Positions 32,861 through 40,529 of a stretch of DNA of 64,000 bases are shown here, piece after piece. Every line of letters begins with the position of its first letter. Positions within the stretch are counted from its first letter, which is position 1. A program made the translations under genes and the position numbers. The notes below the pieces were generated by a model. That model was not told the DNA's origin. It worked only from the letters and a program-made list of their open reading frames with translations, and ran no database searches. The stretch is from Caldisericum exile AZM16c01. Its GTDB lineage: Bacteria; Caldisericota; Caldisericia; Caldisericales; Caldisericaceae. The DNA lies in assembly GCF_000284335.1 (NCBI RefSeq), contig NC_017096.1:248001-312000 (forward strand), written 5' to 3'.

Positions 32861-33655
32861 ATGGAAAAATATTACGTTGTTAATGTACCGTTTTCTAATA
32901 TGTATAAAGATGTAGATGACATGGAGGTTGTCTCCCAAGTTTTGATGGGAGAAAGGATTGTAGTTTTAGATTTCTTCAAGGACTTTGTTAGAATTAAGGC
33001 TGAAGATGGCTACACAGGGTTCGTTAAAAAAGATATTTTCGTTGATTTTGAAATACTTGGAATGCCTGCTGTCGTAATAATAGAGAAAGTTGCCTTTGGA
33101 TATGAAAAACCTTCCGTAAAATCAAGAGTTATTTATTCGTTACCGATTGGAAGTGTGTTATACGATAAAGGGATTATCGAGGGAGATTATAGAATTGTGG
33201 AGAATTTTAGCGGTACTAAATTCTACATTCATAAAAACACAATCACCACAAAAAAATTTCCATTTGAATATGAAAAGAAAAACTGTAAAGAAATTCTAAA
33301 AACTGCTTTAATGTTTTTGAATGTGCCATATTTTTGGGGCGGAAAAACTCCATTTGGTTTTGATTGCTCAGGATTTATCCAAACCGTTTTTAAATTGAAT
33401 GGATACAAACTTCCACGTGATGCTTATATGCAAGCTGAAAGCAATGTATTACAGACCTTCCAATTATCGAGTATTGAACTTTCTCCATGTGATCTTCTGT
33501 TTTTCGGGAAAAATAAAATTGATCATGTTGGACTTTATATGGGAAATAAAAAGTTTATTCACGCAACAACATTCAATGTGCCTAAGGTTCAAATAACCAA
33601 TTTCGATGAATATTGGATTGAAAAATTAAACAGTGTAGGGAGAATCAAATGGTAA
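32861..33655 (+). CDS. NlpC/P60 gamma-D-Glu-diamino-acid endopeptidase (YkfC-like)
   Basis: A 264-residue protein with two SH3-like domains (about 1-62 and 65-130) and an NlpC/P60 domain (about 140-264). The catalytic Cys169 lies in FDCSGF, His222 in DHVGLYMG, and the third residue is His234. There is no signal peptide, so it works in the cytoplasm, as expected of YkfC-type recycling enzymes that cut imported murein peptides between D-Glu and the diamino acid. It overlaps the LD-carboxypeptidase gene by seven bases. No Shine-Dalgarno precedes its ATG. Confidence 0.85.
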   Translation: MEKYYVVNVPFSNMYKDVDDMEVVSQVLMGERIVVLDFFKDFVRIKAEDGYTGFVKKDIFVDFEILGMPAVVIIEKVAFGYEKPSVKSRVIYSLPIGSVLYDKGIIEGDYRIVENFSGTKFYIHKNTITTKKFPFEYEKKNCKEILKTALMFLNVPYFWGGKTPFGFDCSGFIQTVFKLNGYKLPRDAYMQAESNVLQTFQLSSIELSPCDLLFFGKNKIDHVGLYMGNKKFIHATTFNVPKVQITNFDEYWIEKLNSVGRIKW

Positions 33656-34563
33656 AGCCAGGAAAATTAAAAAGTGGAGATAGGGTTGCGGTTGTGTCTC
33701 TTGCAAGCACTCCATTCAAGGAGCACTTTGAACGAGGTATTAACTACCTAAGAAGTTTTGGTTTTGAAGTAGTTGTGGATAAAAACGTATTTAATGAATA
33801 TGGATATCTTGCAGGTAGTGATATTGAAAGAGCAAATGCACTAAACACCTATTTTGAAGACAAGAGCATAAGGGCGATTTTTTCTTCGTGTGGTGGTTAT
33901 GGGAGTGGAAGAATCCTTCCGTATGTTGATTTTTCTATAATCAAAAAAAATCCTAAGATTTTAGTTGGATATTCTGATATAACTGCACTGCATCTTGCAA
34001 TTCAAAAGAAGACACATCTTATAACATTTTACGGGCAGATGCCAATGGTTGATCTTGGTAAAAACGAAAATTCAGATATCCTTATGAGATATCTTATGGA
34101 TAAAGACTTTACGCCGATATTCAAAAGAGACGAAGTAAAAGTATTAAACAAGGGCAGCGCAAGAGGTTTGCTTGTTGGGGGCACTCTTACTCTTATAGAC
34201 CTTCTTTTGGGAACTGAATTTGAAATTGTGACAAAAGGAAACATTCTTTTTATGGAGGAAGTAGAGGAACATAACCACGATATCGATAGAATGCTTTTAC
34301 ATCTTAAACTTACAAAAAAGTTAGAAGAAGCAAATGGTTTCGTGATAGGTGATATGGTGGACATAACACCAAAGGATAAACGAAGAAAATTTTTAACGCT
34401 TGAAGAAATCTTTGACGAATATATTATAAAGACAGGAAAGCCAACGTTGTTAAATTTCCCTTCCGGGCACGGAGAGATTTTTATTCCACTGCCACTTGGT
34501 GTGTTAAGCGAAGTTAATTCTGAAAGTGGCACTTTGAAAATCCTTGAGGGAAGTGTAATATGA
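33649..34563 (+). CDS. Muramoyltetrapeptide LD-carboxypeptidase (peptidase S66)
   Basis: A 304-residue S66 peptidase. The CGGYGSGRILPYVD segment (81-94) and GYSDITALH with nucleophile Ser109 are diagnostic. The Glu (LFMEEVEE, about 203-206) and His (FPSGHGE) of the unusual Ser-Glu-His triad are visible. The enzyme removes the terminal D-Ala from cytoplasmic tetrapeptides. It has no signal peptide and overlaps both neighbours by a few bases, in a murein-peptide catabolic operon with YkfC-like and LysA proteins. Confidence 0.88.
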   Translation: MVKPGKLKSGDRVAVVSLASTPFKEHFERGINYLRSFGFEVVVDKNVFNEYGYLAGSDIERANALNTYFEDKSIRAIFSSCGGYGSGRILPYVDFSIIKKNPKILVGYSDITALHLAIQKKTHLITFYGQMPMVDLGKNENSDILMRYLMDKDFTPIFKRDEVKVLNKGSARGLLVGGTLTLIDLLLGTEFEIVTKGNILFMEEVEEHNHDIDRMLLHLKLTKKLEEANGFVIGDMVDITPKDKRRKFLTLEEIFDEYIIKTGKPTLLNFPSGHGEIFIPLPLGVLSEVNSESGTLKILEGSVI

Positions 34564-35846
34564 AAGACGAGTTTTTAAAATCTTTTGATTTAACATATGA
34601 CGAAAGGGGTTTTCTTCATTTTTCCTCTGTGAACCTTTTGGAAATCGCTAACAAATTTGGAACGCCTCTTTATGTGATTTCTGAGGATGTATTTATTAAA
34701 AATATTAACGATTTTAGGAACGCACTAAGCAAAAATTTCAAAGAGTTTTCTATTTTATATGCAAGTAAAGCTTTTTCTGTTAAGGAGGTTTATCGAATTC
34801 TTCAAAGTGAAAATATAGGCGCCGATGTTGTCTCTATGGGGGAGATTCTTACCGCACTTTCAGTTGGTTTTGATCCAAAGAATTTGTATTTTCATGGCAA
34901 CAGCAAAACAGATGAAGACATTGAGTTTGCATTACGAAAAGGTATAAATATCGTTGTTGACAATGAAAGCGAATTTGAATCAATTATAAAAATTGCCTCT
35001 ATTTTGCAAACGAAAGCAAATATTTTATTGCGGATAAAACCAGGTATTGCCGCAAAAACGCATACTTATATTATGACAGGACATCTTGAATCGAAATTTG
35101 GTTTAACTTTTGATGAAGCGTTTCTTTTGATTTCCAAATGCCTCAACCATAAAGATATTAATTTGAAAGGATTCCATTATCACATTGGTTCTCAGATACT
35201 TGATGTAAATTCATTTGAAGAAAGTGCAGAAGAGGTTTCATCATTCTTAAAAGAGGTAAAGGAAAAATTTGGATATACTCCAAAAGAACTAAACGTAGGT
35301 GGTGGTTTTGGAATTGTATATACAGAGTCTGACTTATCGGTAAGCAAAAGCGACTTTGTATCAGCAATTAAGAGAGGCCTTTTAAAACATTTAACTAATC
35401 TTGAAGACATAAAAATTTTAATAGAACCGGGAAGATCTCTCATTGGAGATGTGGGTGTTATAATTTATAAAGTCGTAAGAAAAAAGAAAGTTAAAGACAA
35501 AGAATACCTTTTTGTTGATGGCGGTATGGGGGATAACATAAGAGTTCCCCTGTATGGCGCAAAATACACCGTGATAAATTTAAAACGTTTAGGAAGAGAA
35601 GTTAAAGAATATTCAATCTTTGGAAAATATTGCGAATCAGGGGATATTGTTTCGTTAAATGTGCTGCTTGAAAGTGTTGAAGAGGGAGATTACCTTGTTA
35701 TGCTTTCAGCAGGTGCATATACTTATTCAATGGCTTCTAATTATAATAGGTTTCCACGTCCAGGAGTTGTTGCTATTTCAAGTGGCACATACAAACTCAT
35801 CGTAAAGCGGGAAACCTACGAACAAGTCATCCAAAACGATATTTAG
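34560..35846 (+). CDS. lysA: Diaminopimelate decarboxylase LysA
   Basis: A 428-residue PLP enzyme with alanine-racemase-type fold. YASKAF (about 62-67) carries the PLP lysine; HYHIGSQI, NVGGGFGIVY, EPGRSLIGD and the CESGDIV motif with the partner-subunit cysteine are all present. It decarboxylates meso-DAP to lysine. Here, co-translated with two murein-peptide hydrolases, it may draw DAP from recycled wall peptides as well as from biosynthesis. The last four bases overlap the end of the convergent epimerase gene; no terminator separates them. Confidence 0.93.
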   Translation: MKDEFLKSFDLTYDERGFLHFSSVNLLEIANKFGTPLYVISEDVFIKNINDFRNALSKNFKEFSILYASKAFSVKEVYRILQSENIGADVVSMGEILTALSVGFDPKNLYFHGNSKTDEDIEFALRKGINIVVDNESEFESIIKIASILQTKANILLRIKPGIAAKTHTYIMTGHLESKFGLTFDEAFLLISKCLNHKDINLKGFHYHIGSQILDVNSFEESAEEVSSFLKEVKEKFGYTPKELNVGGGFGIVYTESDLSVSKSDFVSAIKRGLLKHLTNLEDIKILIEPGRSLIGDVGVIIYKVVRKKKVKDKEYLFVDGGMGDNIRVPLYGAKYTVINLKRLGREVKEYSIFGKYCESGDIVSLNVLLESVEEGDYLVMLSAGAYTYSMASNYNRFPRPGVVAISSGTYKLIVKRETYEQVIQNDI

Positions 35847-36874
35847 GCAATTCTGTAGAACGGTTTTTCTACGATGAAGTTTCCCTCGAATTTCTCTTCA
35901 TTAAGCAAGAAGATTGTATCAAGATCAAAATATTTAAATCCACCAACACCAAGAGCAAAATGAACACTTTGAGTTATTCCTATACTTGTCTCTGCCATTG
36001 CACCAATCATAAGGCCAATATTTGAAGTTTTTGCAAGTTCAACAATGGAAAGCGCTGACGATATTCCAGATTTCATTAACTTTATATTAAAGAAATCTAC
36101 AGCCTCGTTTTGAATTAGACGAAGGGCATCCATTGGGGTTTTCACGCTTTCATCTGCTGCGACGGGGTAGTGTGAATGGAAACGCACATATTTGAGACCG
36201 TCAAAATCAAAGTATGCAACTGGTTGCTCAAAGATTGCGATATCCACGCCATTTCTATACATTTCTCTTTCAAAGGTTAGTGCTTCTTTTGGAGTATATC
36301 CCATATTTGCATCTACTATGTATTTTGCACCTTTTGTTTCTTTGGAGATTCTAAGCATTGCTTCAATGTCCTCTTTGAGATTTTCTCCAACTTTCACTTT
36401 TATAATTCTAAAACCTTCATTAAAAATTTCGATTGTATCAGAAACTCTCTCTTCTAATGGCTCTATGCTTACGGTTTTATCTGTTTCAAGAGAAGTTTCT
36501 GCCCCTCCAAAAATGATGTGAGGAGTTGTACCCAGTTCCTTAGCAAGTGCATCTATTATTGAAAACTCAACTGCAGCCTTTAAACTTGGTGTTGCAAGTA
36601 GTTTTGAAGTTTTTAAGAAGCACTTTCTAAAAGATTTTACATCTTCTCCGTTTAGTAGTGTATTTAAGAAATTTTCCATTGAAAGAAGTGCATTGATTTC
36701 TTCACCATTTACTCTAAAGGAAGGTGATGCTTCACCAACACCGATAACATTAGATTCAAGTTCCGTAAAAACCCTTATGTTTATAGCCTCGGTGCTTATG
36801 CTATTTGTTACATGGAATGGCTTTTTAAATTTTGTTGTAATTTGTTTTAAGGATATATTTTTAATTTTTCCCAT
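35843..36874 (-). CDS. Dipeptide (L-Ala-D/L-Glu) epimerase, enolase superfamily
   Basis: A 343-residue member of the mandelate racemase/muconate-lactonising group. The KVKVG motif (near 156-160) supplies one catalytic Lys, VDANMGYT, FEQPV and AADES supply the Mg ligands, and IKLMKSG the second Lys. In B. subtilis the homologue YkfB sits with YkfC and epimerises L-Ala-D-Glu from murein. The same grouping here supports that function. The gene is convergent with lysA (3' overlap of four bases) and its promoter region faces the GntR regulator across about 160 bp. CTCCTT before the start is its Shine-Dalgarno on the minus strand. Confidence 0.85.
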   Translation of the reverse strand: MGKIKNISLKQITTKFKKPFHVTNSISTEAINIRVFTELESNVIGVGEASPSFRVNGEEINALLSMENFLNTLLNGEDVKSFRKCFLKTSKLLATPSLKAAVEFSIIDALAKELGTTPHIIFGGAETSLETDKTVSIEPLEERVSDTIEIFNEGFRIIKVKVGENLKEDIEAMLRISKETKGAKYIVDANMGYTPKEALTFEREMYRNGVDIAIFEQPVAYFDFDGLKYVRFHSHYPVAADESVKTPMDALRLIQNEAVDFFNIKLMKSGISSALSIVELAKTSNIGLMIGAMAETSIGITQSVHFALGVGGFKYFDLDTIFLLNEEKFEGNFIVEKPFYRIA

Positions 36875-37033
36875 TTTAACCTCCTTGCAATATTATATGC
36901 AGTTTTGATTTTTGTGTTTTCTAAAGTTTTGTTAAGCCTTTATTAAGGAGGTGCTTTAATATAGATAAAACCTTTGTTTTTATTGCACTTGATTTTTATT
37001 AAAAATTAACTAAAATAATGTTGGGACGTTGGT

Positions 37034-37777
37034 ATGGCTTTAAAGAAAATTGATAAAACAAGTGCCGTTCCTCTTTACCTTCAAGTTGCAGAAGGCATTA
37101 GAGAATTAATAGACTCAAAAGAATTCAAACAAGGCGAACCAATCCCTCCTGAAAATGAACTTATGGAGATATTTGGCGTAAGCAGAAATACTGTAAGGCA
37201 GGCAATTTCAAGACTCATTTCTATGGGATACCTTTACATTGAAAAAGGGAAAGGAACTTTTGTTTCAAAAGTTATCTTTAACCACCCTTCCGATCGGCTT
37301 CTTGGTTTTTCTGAAGAAATGAAATCATCGGGTTTTGATCCAGTTTCAAAGATTCTTCACATTGGCGTTGAGAATGCAACACGCGAAGTTGCAGAGGAAC
37401 TTTTGATTAAGGCAGGAGATAGCGTTTACAGACTAAAGAGAATTAGATTTTCAAACGGCCTTCCAGTTTCAATTGAAGAGGCATTCATAAAATATGAAAA
37501 TTTTAAAGGCTTACTCGATAACTTTGACGAAAGAAGCTCTCTTTATGCAACATTCGTTGAGAAGTTTGGAGTGCAACCATTTTATGCAGAAGAAACAGTT
37601 GAAGCATCGCTTGTAAAAAGCGACGAAATTTCGCTTTTGGGTATTAAGGAAGGTGCGCCAGTTTTTAGAATTAGAAGACGTACGTTTGATAGATCAGGTG
37701 AAATATTGGAGTTTGTAAGGTCCGTATACCGTGGGGACATTTATAGAATTAATTTACACCTGAGGAGAATAGTGTGA
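37034..37777 (+). CDS. GntR-family regulator with UTRA domain (NagR/DasR type)
   Basis: A 247-residue HutC-subfamily regulator. The winged helix (about 8-75) contains PLYLQVAEGIRELI and SRNTVRQAISRLISMGYLYIEKGKGTF-like signature elements; the UTRA effector domain (about 95-240) ends with a RSVYRGDIYRI strand. YvoA/NagR and DasR, of this subfamily, sense GlcNAc-6-P or GlcN-6-P. As the first gene of the amino-sugar recycling operon it is the probable regulator. The stop overlaps the next GTG start by four bases. The leader is short and lacks a good Shine-Dalgarno. Confidence 0.9.
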   Translation: MALKKIDKTSAVPLYLQVAEGIRELIDSKEFKQGEPIPPENELMEIFGVSRNTVRQAISRLISMGYLYIEKGKGTFVSKVIFNHPSDRLLGFSEEMKSSGFDPVSKILHIGVENATREVAEELLIKAGDSVYRLKRIRFSNGLPVSIEEAFIKYENFKGLLDNFDERSSLYATFVEKFGVQPFYAEETVEASLVKSDEISLLGIKEGAPVFRIRRRTFDRSGEILEFVRSVYRGDIYRINLHLRRIV

Positions 37778-38631
37778 AACTGGGTATTGACCTTGGAGGA
37801 AGTAAAATTCGTTTTGCAGTTGTCCAGGATAACACCATCAATAGTATTAACTTTGATTATCCTGCAAATCCAACTTCTTCAAAGGATTTAAGTAAGAGGC
37901 TTTACGAAGCAGTTAGCACTCTAAATATTTTGCAATTTGACCTTATTGCGGTAGGTATGGCAGGTGGCCTGCAGGAAGGATTTAAGAAGATTGTATTTGA
38001 TGCACTCAGGGATTTTTCAACACAGATATTCATCTTTTCTGATTTACAGGTGGTCCATTTTAGTTTCTTTGAGAATTCCGATGGTGTTGTTGTGATTTCT
38101 GGGACGGGTTCTTCAATTTTTGGTAAGTTAGCTAATAAGTCTCTTTTTTATGGTGGTCTTGGTTTTGCAATTTCTGATGTTGGCTCTGGCTTTGATATAG
38201 GGAAAAGTTATCTATCAAAAGGACTATCGCAAATGCAACTTGGGAAAAATTCGAAAGAAACAAAACTTATAGAAGACTACTTTAAGGAAGTTAATGTAAA
38301 TACTATTATAGAAAAGATTTATTCGGGGAATGTTGTTAAAAATATTGCCGATTTTAGTGCGTTTGTTCTAAAAAAAGACCCACAAAATCCCGTTGTTAGG
38401 AAATCATCAATTTCTCTTGCAAGAGAGACTTTGAAAGCAATCTTTAAACTTGGATTTGAAAGCAATGTGAGAATAGGACTTTCAGGCGGAGTATTTGAAT
38501 ATTCAGTATATTTCCGTCAAACATTCTTAAACATCCTTGGAAAACGCATAAATGTAGAATTAGCAGAAAGAAAAATGCCAAACGAAGTTGCAGTGCTCGA
38601 AATGGCTCATTTGGAGGAAGAACATGTATGA
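37774..38631 (+). CDS. BadF/BcrA-type amino-sugar kinase (MurK/NagK-like)
   Basis: A 285-residue ASKHA-fold kinase starting at GTG 37774 (GAGGAG six bases upstream). The LGIDLGGSKIRFAVV phosphate-1 motif (3-17), a VVISGTGSSIFG phosphate-2 motif (about 108-119), YGGLGFAISDVGSG and a C-terminal GLSGGVFE adenosine motif define the BadF/BadG family. In Clostridium the MurK member phosphorylates both MurNAc and GlcNAc. Here murQ follows directly and no PTS transporter is present, so a cytoplasmic kinase must supply MurNAc-6-P; this enzyme fits. It overlaps murQ by eight bases. Confidence 0.85.
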   Translation: MKLGIDLGGSKIRFAVVQDNTINSINFDYPANPTSSKDLSKRLYEAVSTLNILQFDLIAVGMAGGLQEGFKKIVFDALRDFSTQIFIFSDLQVVHFSFFENSDGVVVISGTGSSIFGKLANKSLFYGGLGFAISDVGSGFDIGKSYLSKGLSQMQLGKNSKETKLIEDYFKEVNVNTIIEKIYSGNVVKNIADFSAFVLKKDPQNPVVRKSSISLARETLKAIFKLGFESNVRIGLSGGVFEYSVYFRQTFLNILGKRINVELAERKMPNEVAVLEMAHLEEEHV

Positions 38632-39466
38632 TGAGCATCTTGATTTAAAAGATGTTGAAACTCTAACAAAACTTTTCTTGGAAGATCATAAAAAGGTTTT
38701 TTCTGCAATAGAAAATGCATTAGACGATATAAATAAAGTAATTGATGCAGTTGTAAGTGTCATTGAAAATGGCGGAAAAGTTTTTTACATAGGGGCGGGC
38801 ACAAGTGGAAGAATTGCGGTGCTTGATGCTTCGGAAATAGGTCCAACATTTTCGAGAAACGATCTATTTGTTCCTGTAATGGCAGGAGGCATAAAGGCAG
38901 TTTTTACTGCGAAAGAAAATCTTGAAGATAACTCAAAACTCGGCGCTATGGCACTACGAAGAAAAGGTTTCTCAAATAAAGATATTCTAATAGGTATCTC
39001 TGCAAGTGGCAAAACACCGTTTGTTATTGGTGCTTTGAAATATGCTAAATCACTTGGAAGTAAGACCTCTTTGATTGCAAACAACAAGGTTAATTATGAT
39101 TTTGTTGATTATCATGTGATTCTTGGCACAGGTGAGGAATTTATAATTGGTTCTACGCGCTTGAAAGCAGGCACTTCTCAAAAAATTGTTTTAAATATGA
39201 TTTCAACAATTTCTATGATGAAACTTGGATACACATACGGCAATCTCATGGTAAGTGTAAATCCTACAAATAAGAAACTTATCGAGAGGTCTGCAACTAT
39301 TGTATCAACAATTAGCGGATTACCAATTAAAGATGCCTTGAAACTTGTAGAGAGCGTAAAAGATCCAAGGATTGCTCTCCTTATGATTAAAAAGGGAATA
39401 ACTTTAGAAGAAGCAAAAGAGTTGCTTAAAAAAAATAACTATTCTTTCAGGAAGGCATATGGCTAA
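38624..39466 (+). CDS. murQ: N-acetylmuramic acid 6-phosphate etherase MurQ
   Basis: Start at the ATG 38624 after GGAGG, giving 280 residues; an in-frame upstream ATG adds 12 unlikely residues. The SIS fold shows GAGTSGRIAVLDASEIGPTF (about 58-77) with catalytic Glu, GISASGKTPFV, and LKAGTSQKIVLNMIST, all diagnostic of MurQ. It splits the lactyl ether of MurNAc-6-P, giving GlcNAc-6-P for NagA. The usual ~20 N-terminal residues are missing, but the catalytic core is complete. Confidence 0.93.
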   Translation: MYDEHLDLKDVETLTKLFLEDHKKVFSAIENALDDINKVIDAVVSVIENGGKVFYIGAGTSGRIAVLDASEIGPTFSRNDLFVPVMAGGIKAVFTAKENLEDNSKLGAMALRRKGFSNKDILIGISASGKTPFVIGALKYAKSLGSKTSLIANNKVNYDFVDYHVILGTGEEFIIGSTRLKAGTSQKIVLNMISTISMMKLGYTYGNLMVSVNPTNKKLIERSATIVSTISGLPIKDALKLVESVKDPRIALLMIKKGITLEEAKELLKKNNYSFRKAYG

Positions 39467-40514
39467 GATTGGCATTGACAAAGTTAAAAGTAGTTTTAAA
39501 AATTTTGCCCTTTTTACAAATGCATCAGGCGTAGATTCTATGTTTAGGAGAAATATCGAAATACTCGATCCACTTTTTGTAATTGTAGGAGAGCATGGAA
39601 TGTATCTTGAAGTTGATAGAGGAAAAGACTTTGAGTCTTACTATGAGTATTTTAGCGGGAAAAAAATATATCCCATATATCCTACATTTAAAGAAGACCT
39701 TCTTGATGGGGTTGATGGTGTTTTGGTTGATATCCAAGATGTTGGTGTTAGATGTTTTACATATGTACACAACATAAAAAGTATTATTGAGATGGCTGCA
39801 AAAAAGCATCTTAAAGTAGTTGTATTTGATAGATTTAACCCGGTTGGAAAAGCGTTTGGCTCTTCTTGTCATACTGATAGTATTGTATGCCCGAAAGATA
39901 TTCCGTTTTTGTATGGTGTGTCGGTTGGGAGCCTTGCAAAGTTTTTTGGAAGAAAATTTGGCGCGGAGATTGAAGTTTTTGAAACCGAAGGTAATCCAAC
40001 ATACGAGGAAATGGAAAAATTTTTAAGCAATGTTTCACAAAATCTAAACTCTTTTCAATCGGTTTTACTATATCCTTCACTTGTTCTTCTTGAAGGCTTC
40101 AAGTATGTTTCCGTTGGAAGAGGCACAAATAAACCCTTTAGAATGGTTCTGTTGGAAGACAAACGTATTGCAAAAGAATTTGTAGAGTTTTTAAAGTCTC
40201 TTGATTTAAAAGGGGTTCTATTTCATGAAACAATTCAGAAACCATGTTTTGATACATTGAGGGGAGAGATACTTTACGGTGTAGAATTTTTCGTTTATGA
40301 TAAAGATAATTTTGACCAAATGTTTTTTGGGTTTAACTTAGTAAAATTTTTCTTTGATAATGGCTTTGAATTTTCAAAAGATGATTCGGGTAATCTATAT
40401 CTTGATTTAATTTATCCTAACTTGATTGAAAATTTGGAATTGGGTAATATATACAAATTTTATGAAGAAGAGCGTATTAAAGGAAGTGTGTTTTTAAATG
40501 AAATTTATAAATAA
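39459..40514 (+). CDS. DUF1343/NamZ-type exo-beta-N-acetylmuramidase
   Basis: A 351-residue DUF1343 protein. The FTNASGVD (18-25), GEHG (about 44-47), VDIQDVGVRCFTYV, VFDRFNPVG and LLEGFKYVSVGRGTNKPF segments correspond to NamZ (YbbC) of B. subtilis, which releases MurNAc from non-reducing ends. B. subtilis namZ lies with nagZ, amiE and murQ, the same set as here. Unlike secreted NamZ, this protein starts directly with the domain and has no signal peptide, so it should act in the cytoplasm on imported fragments. It overlaps murQ by eight bases. Confidence 0.85.
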   Translation: MAKIGIDKVKSSFKNFALFTNASGVDSMFRRNIEILDPLFVIVGEHGMYLEVDRGKDFESYYEYFSGKKIYPIYPTFKEDLLDGVDGVLVDIQDVGVRCFTYVHNIKSIIEMAAKKHLKVVVFDRFNPVGKAFGSSCHTDSIVCPKDIPFLYGVSVGSLAKFFGRKFGAEIEVFETEGNPTYEEMEKFLSNVSQNLNSFQSVLLYPSLVLLEGFKYVSVGRGTNKPFRMVLLEDKRIAKEFVEFLKSLDLKGVLFHETIQKPCFDTLRGEILYGVEFFVYDKDNFDQMFFGFNLVKFFFDNGFEFSKDDSGNLYLDLIYPNLIENLELGNIYKFYEEERIKGSVFLNEIYK

Positions 40515-40529
40515 CGCGAGGAGGTGCGT

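Noticed and set aside
35843-35846. Four-base convergent overlap of lysA and the epimerase as antisense regulation
   Set aside because: Such short 3' overlaps are common in compact genomes and nothing else supports a regulatory role.
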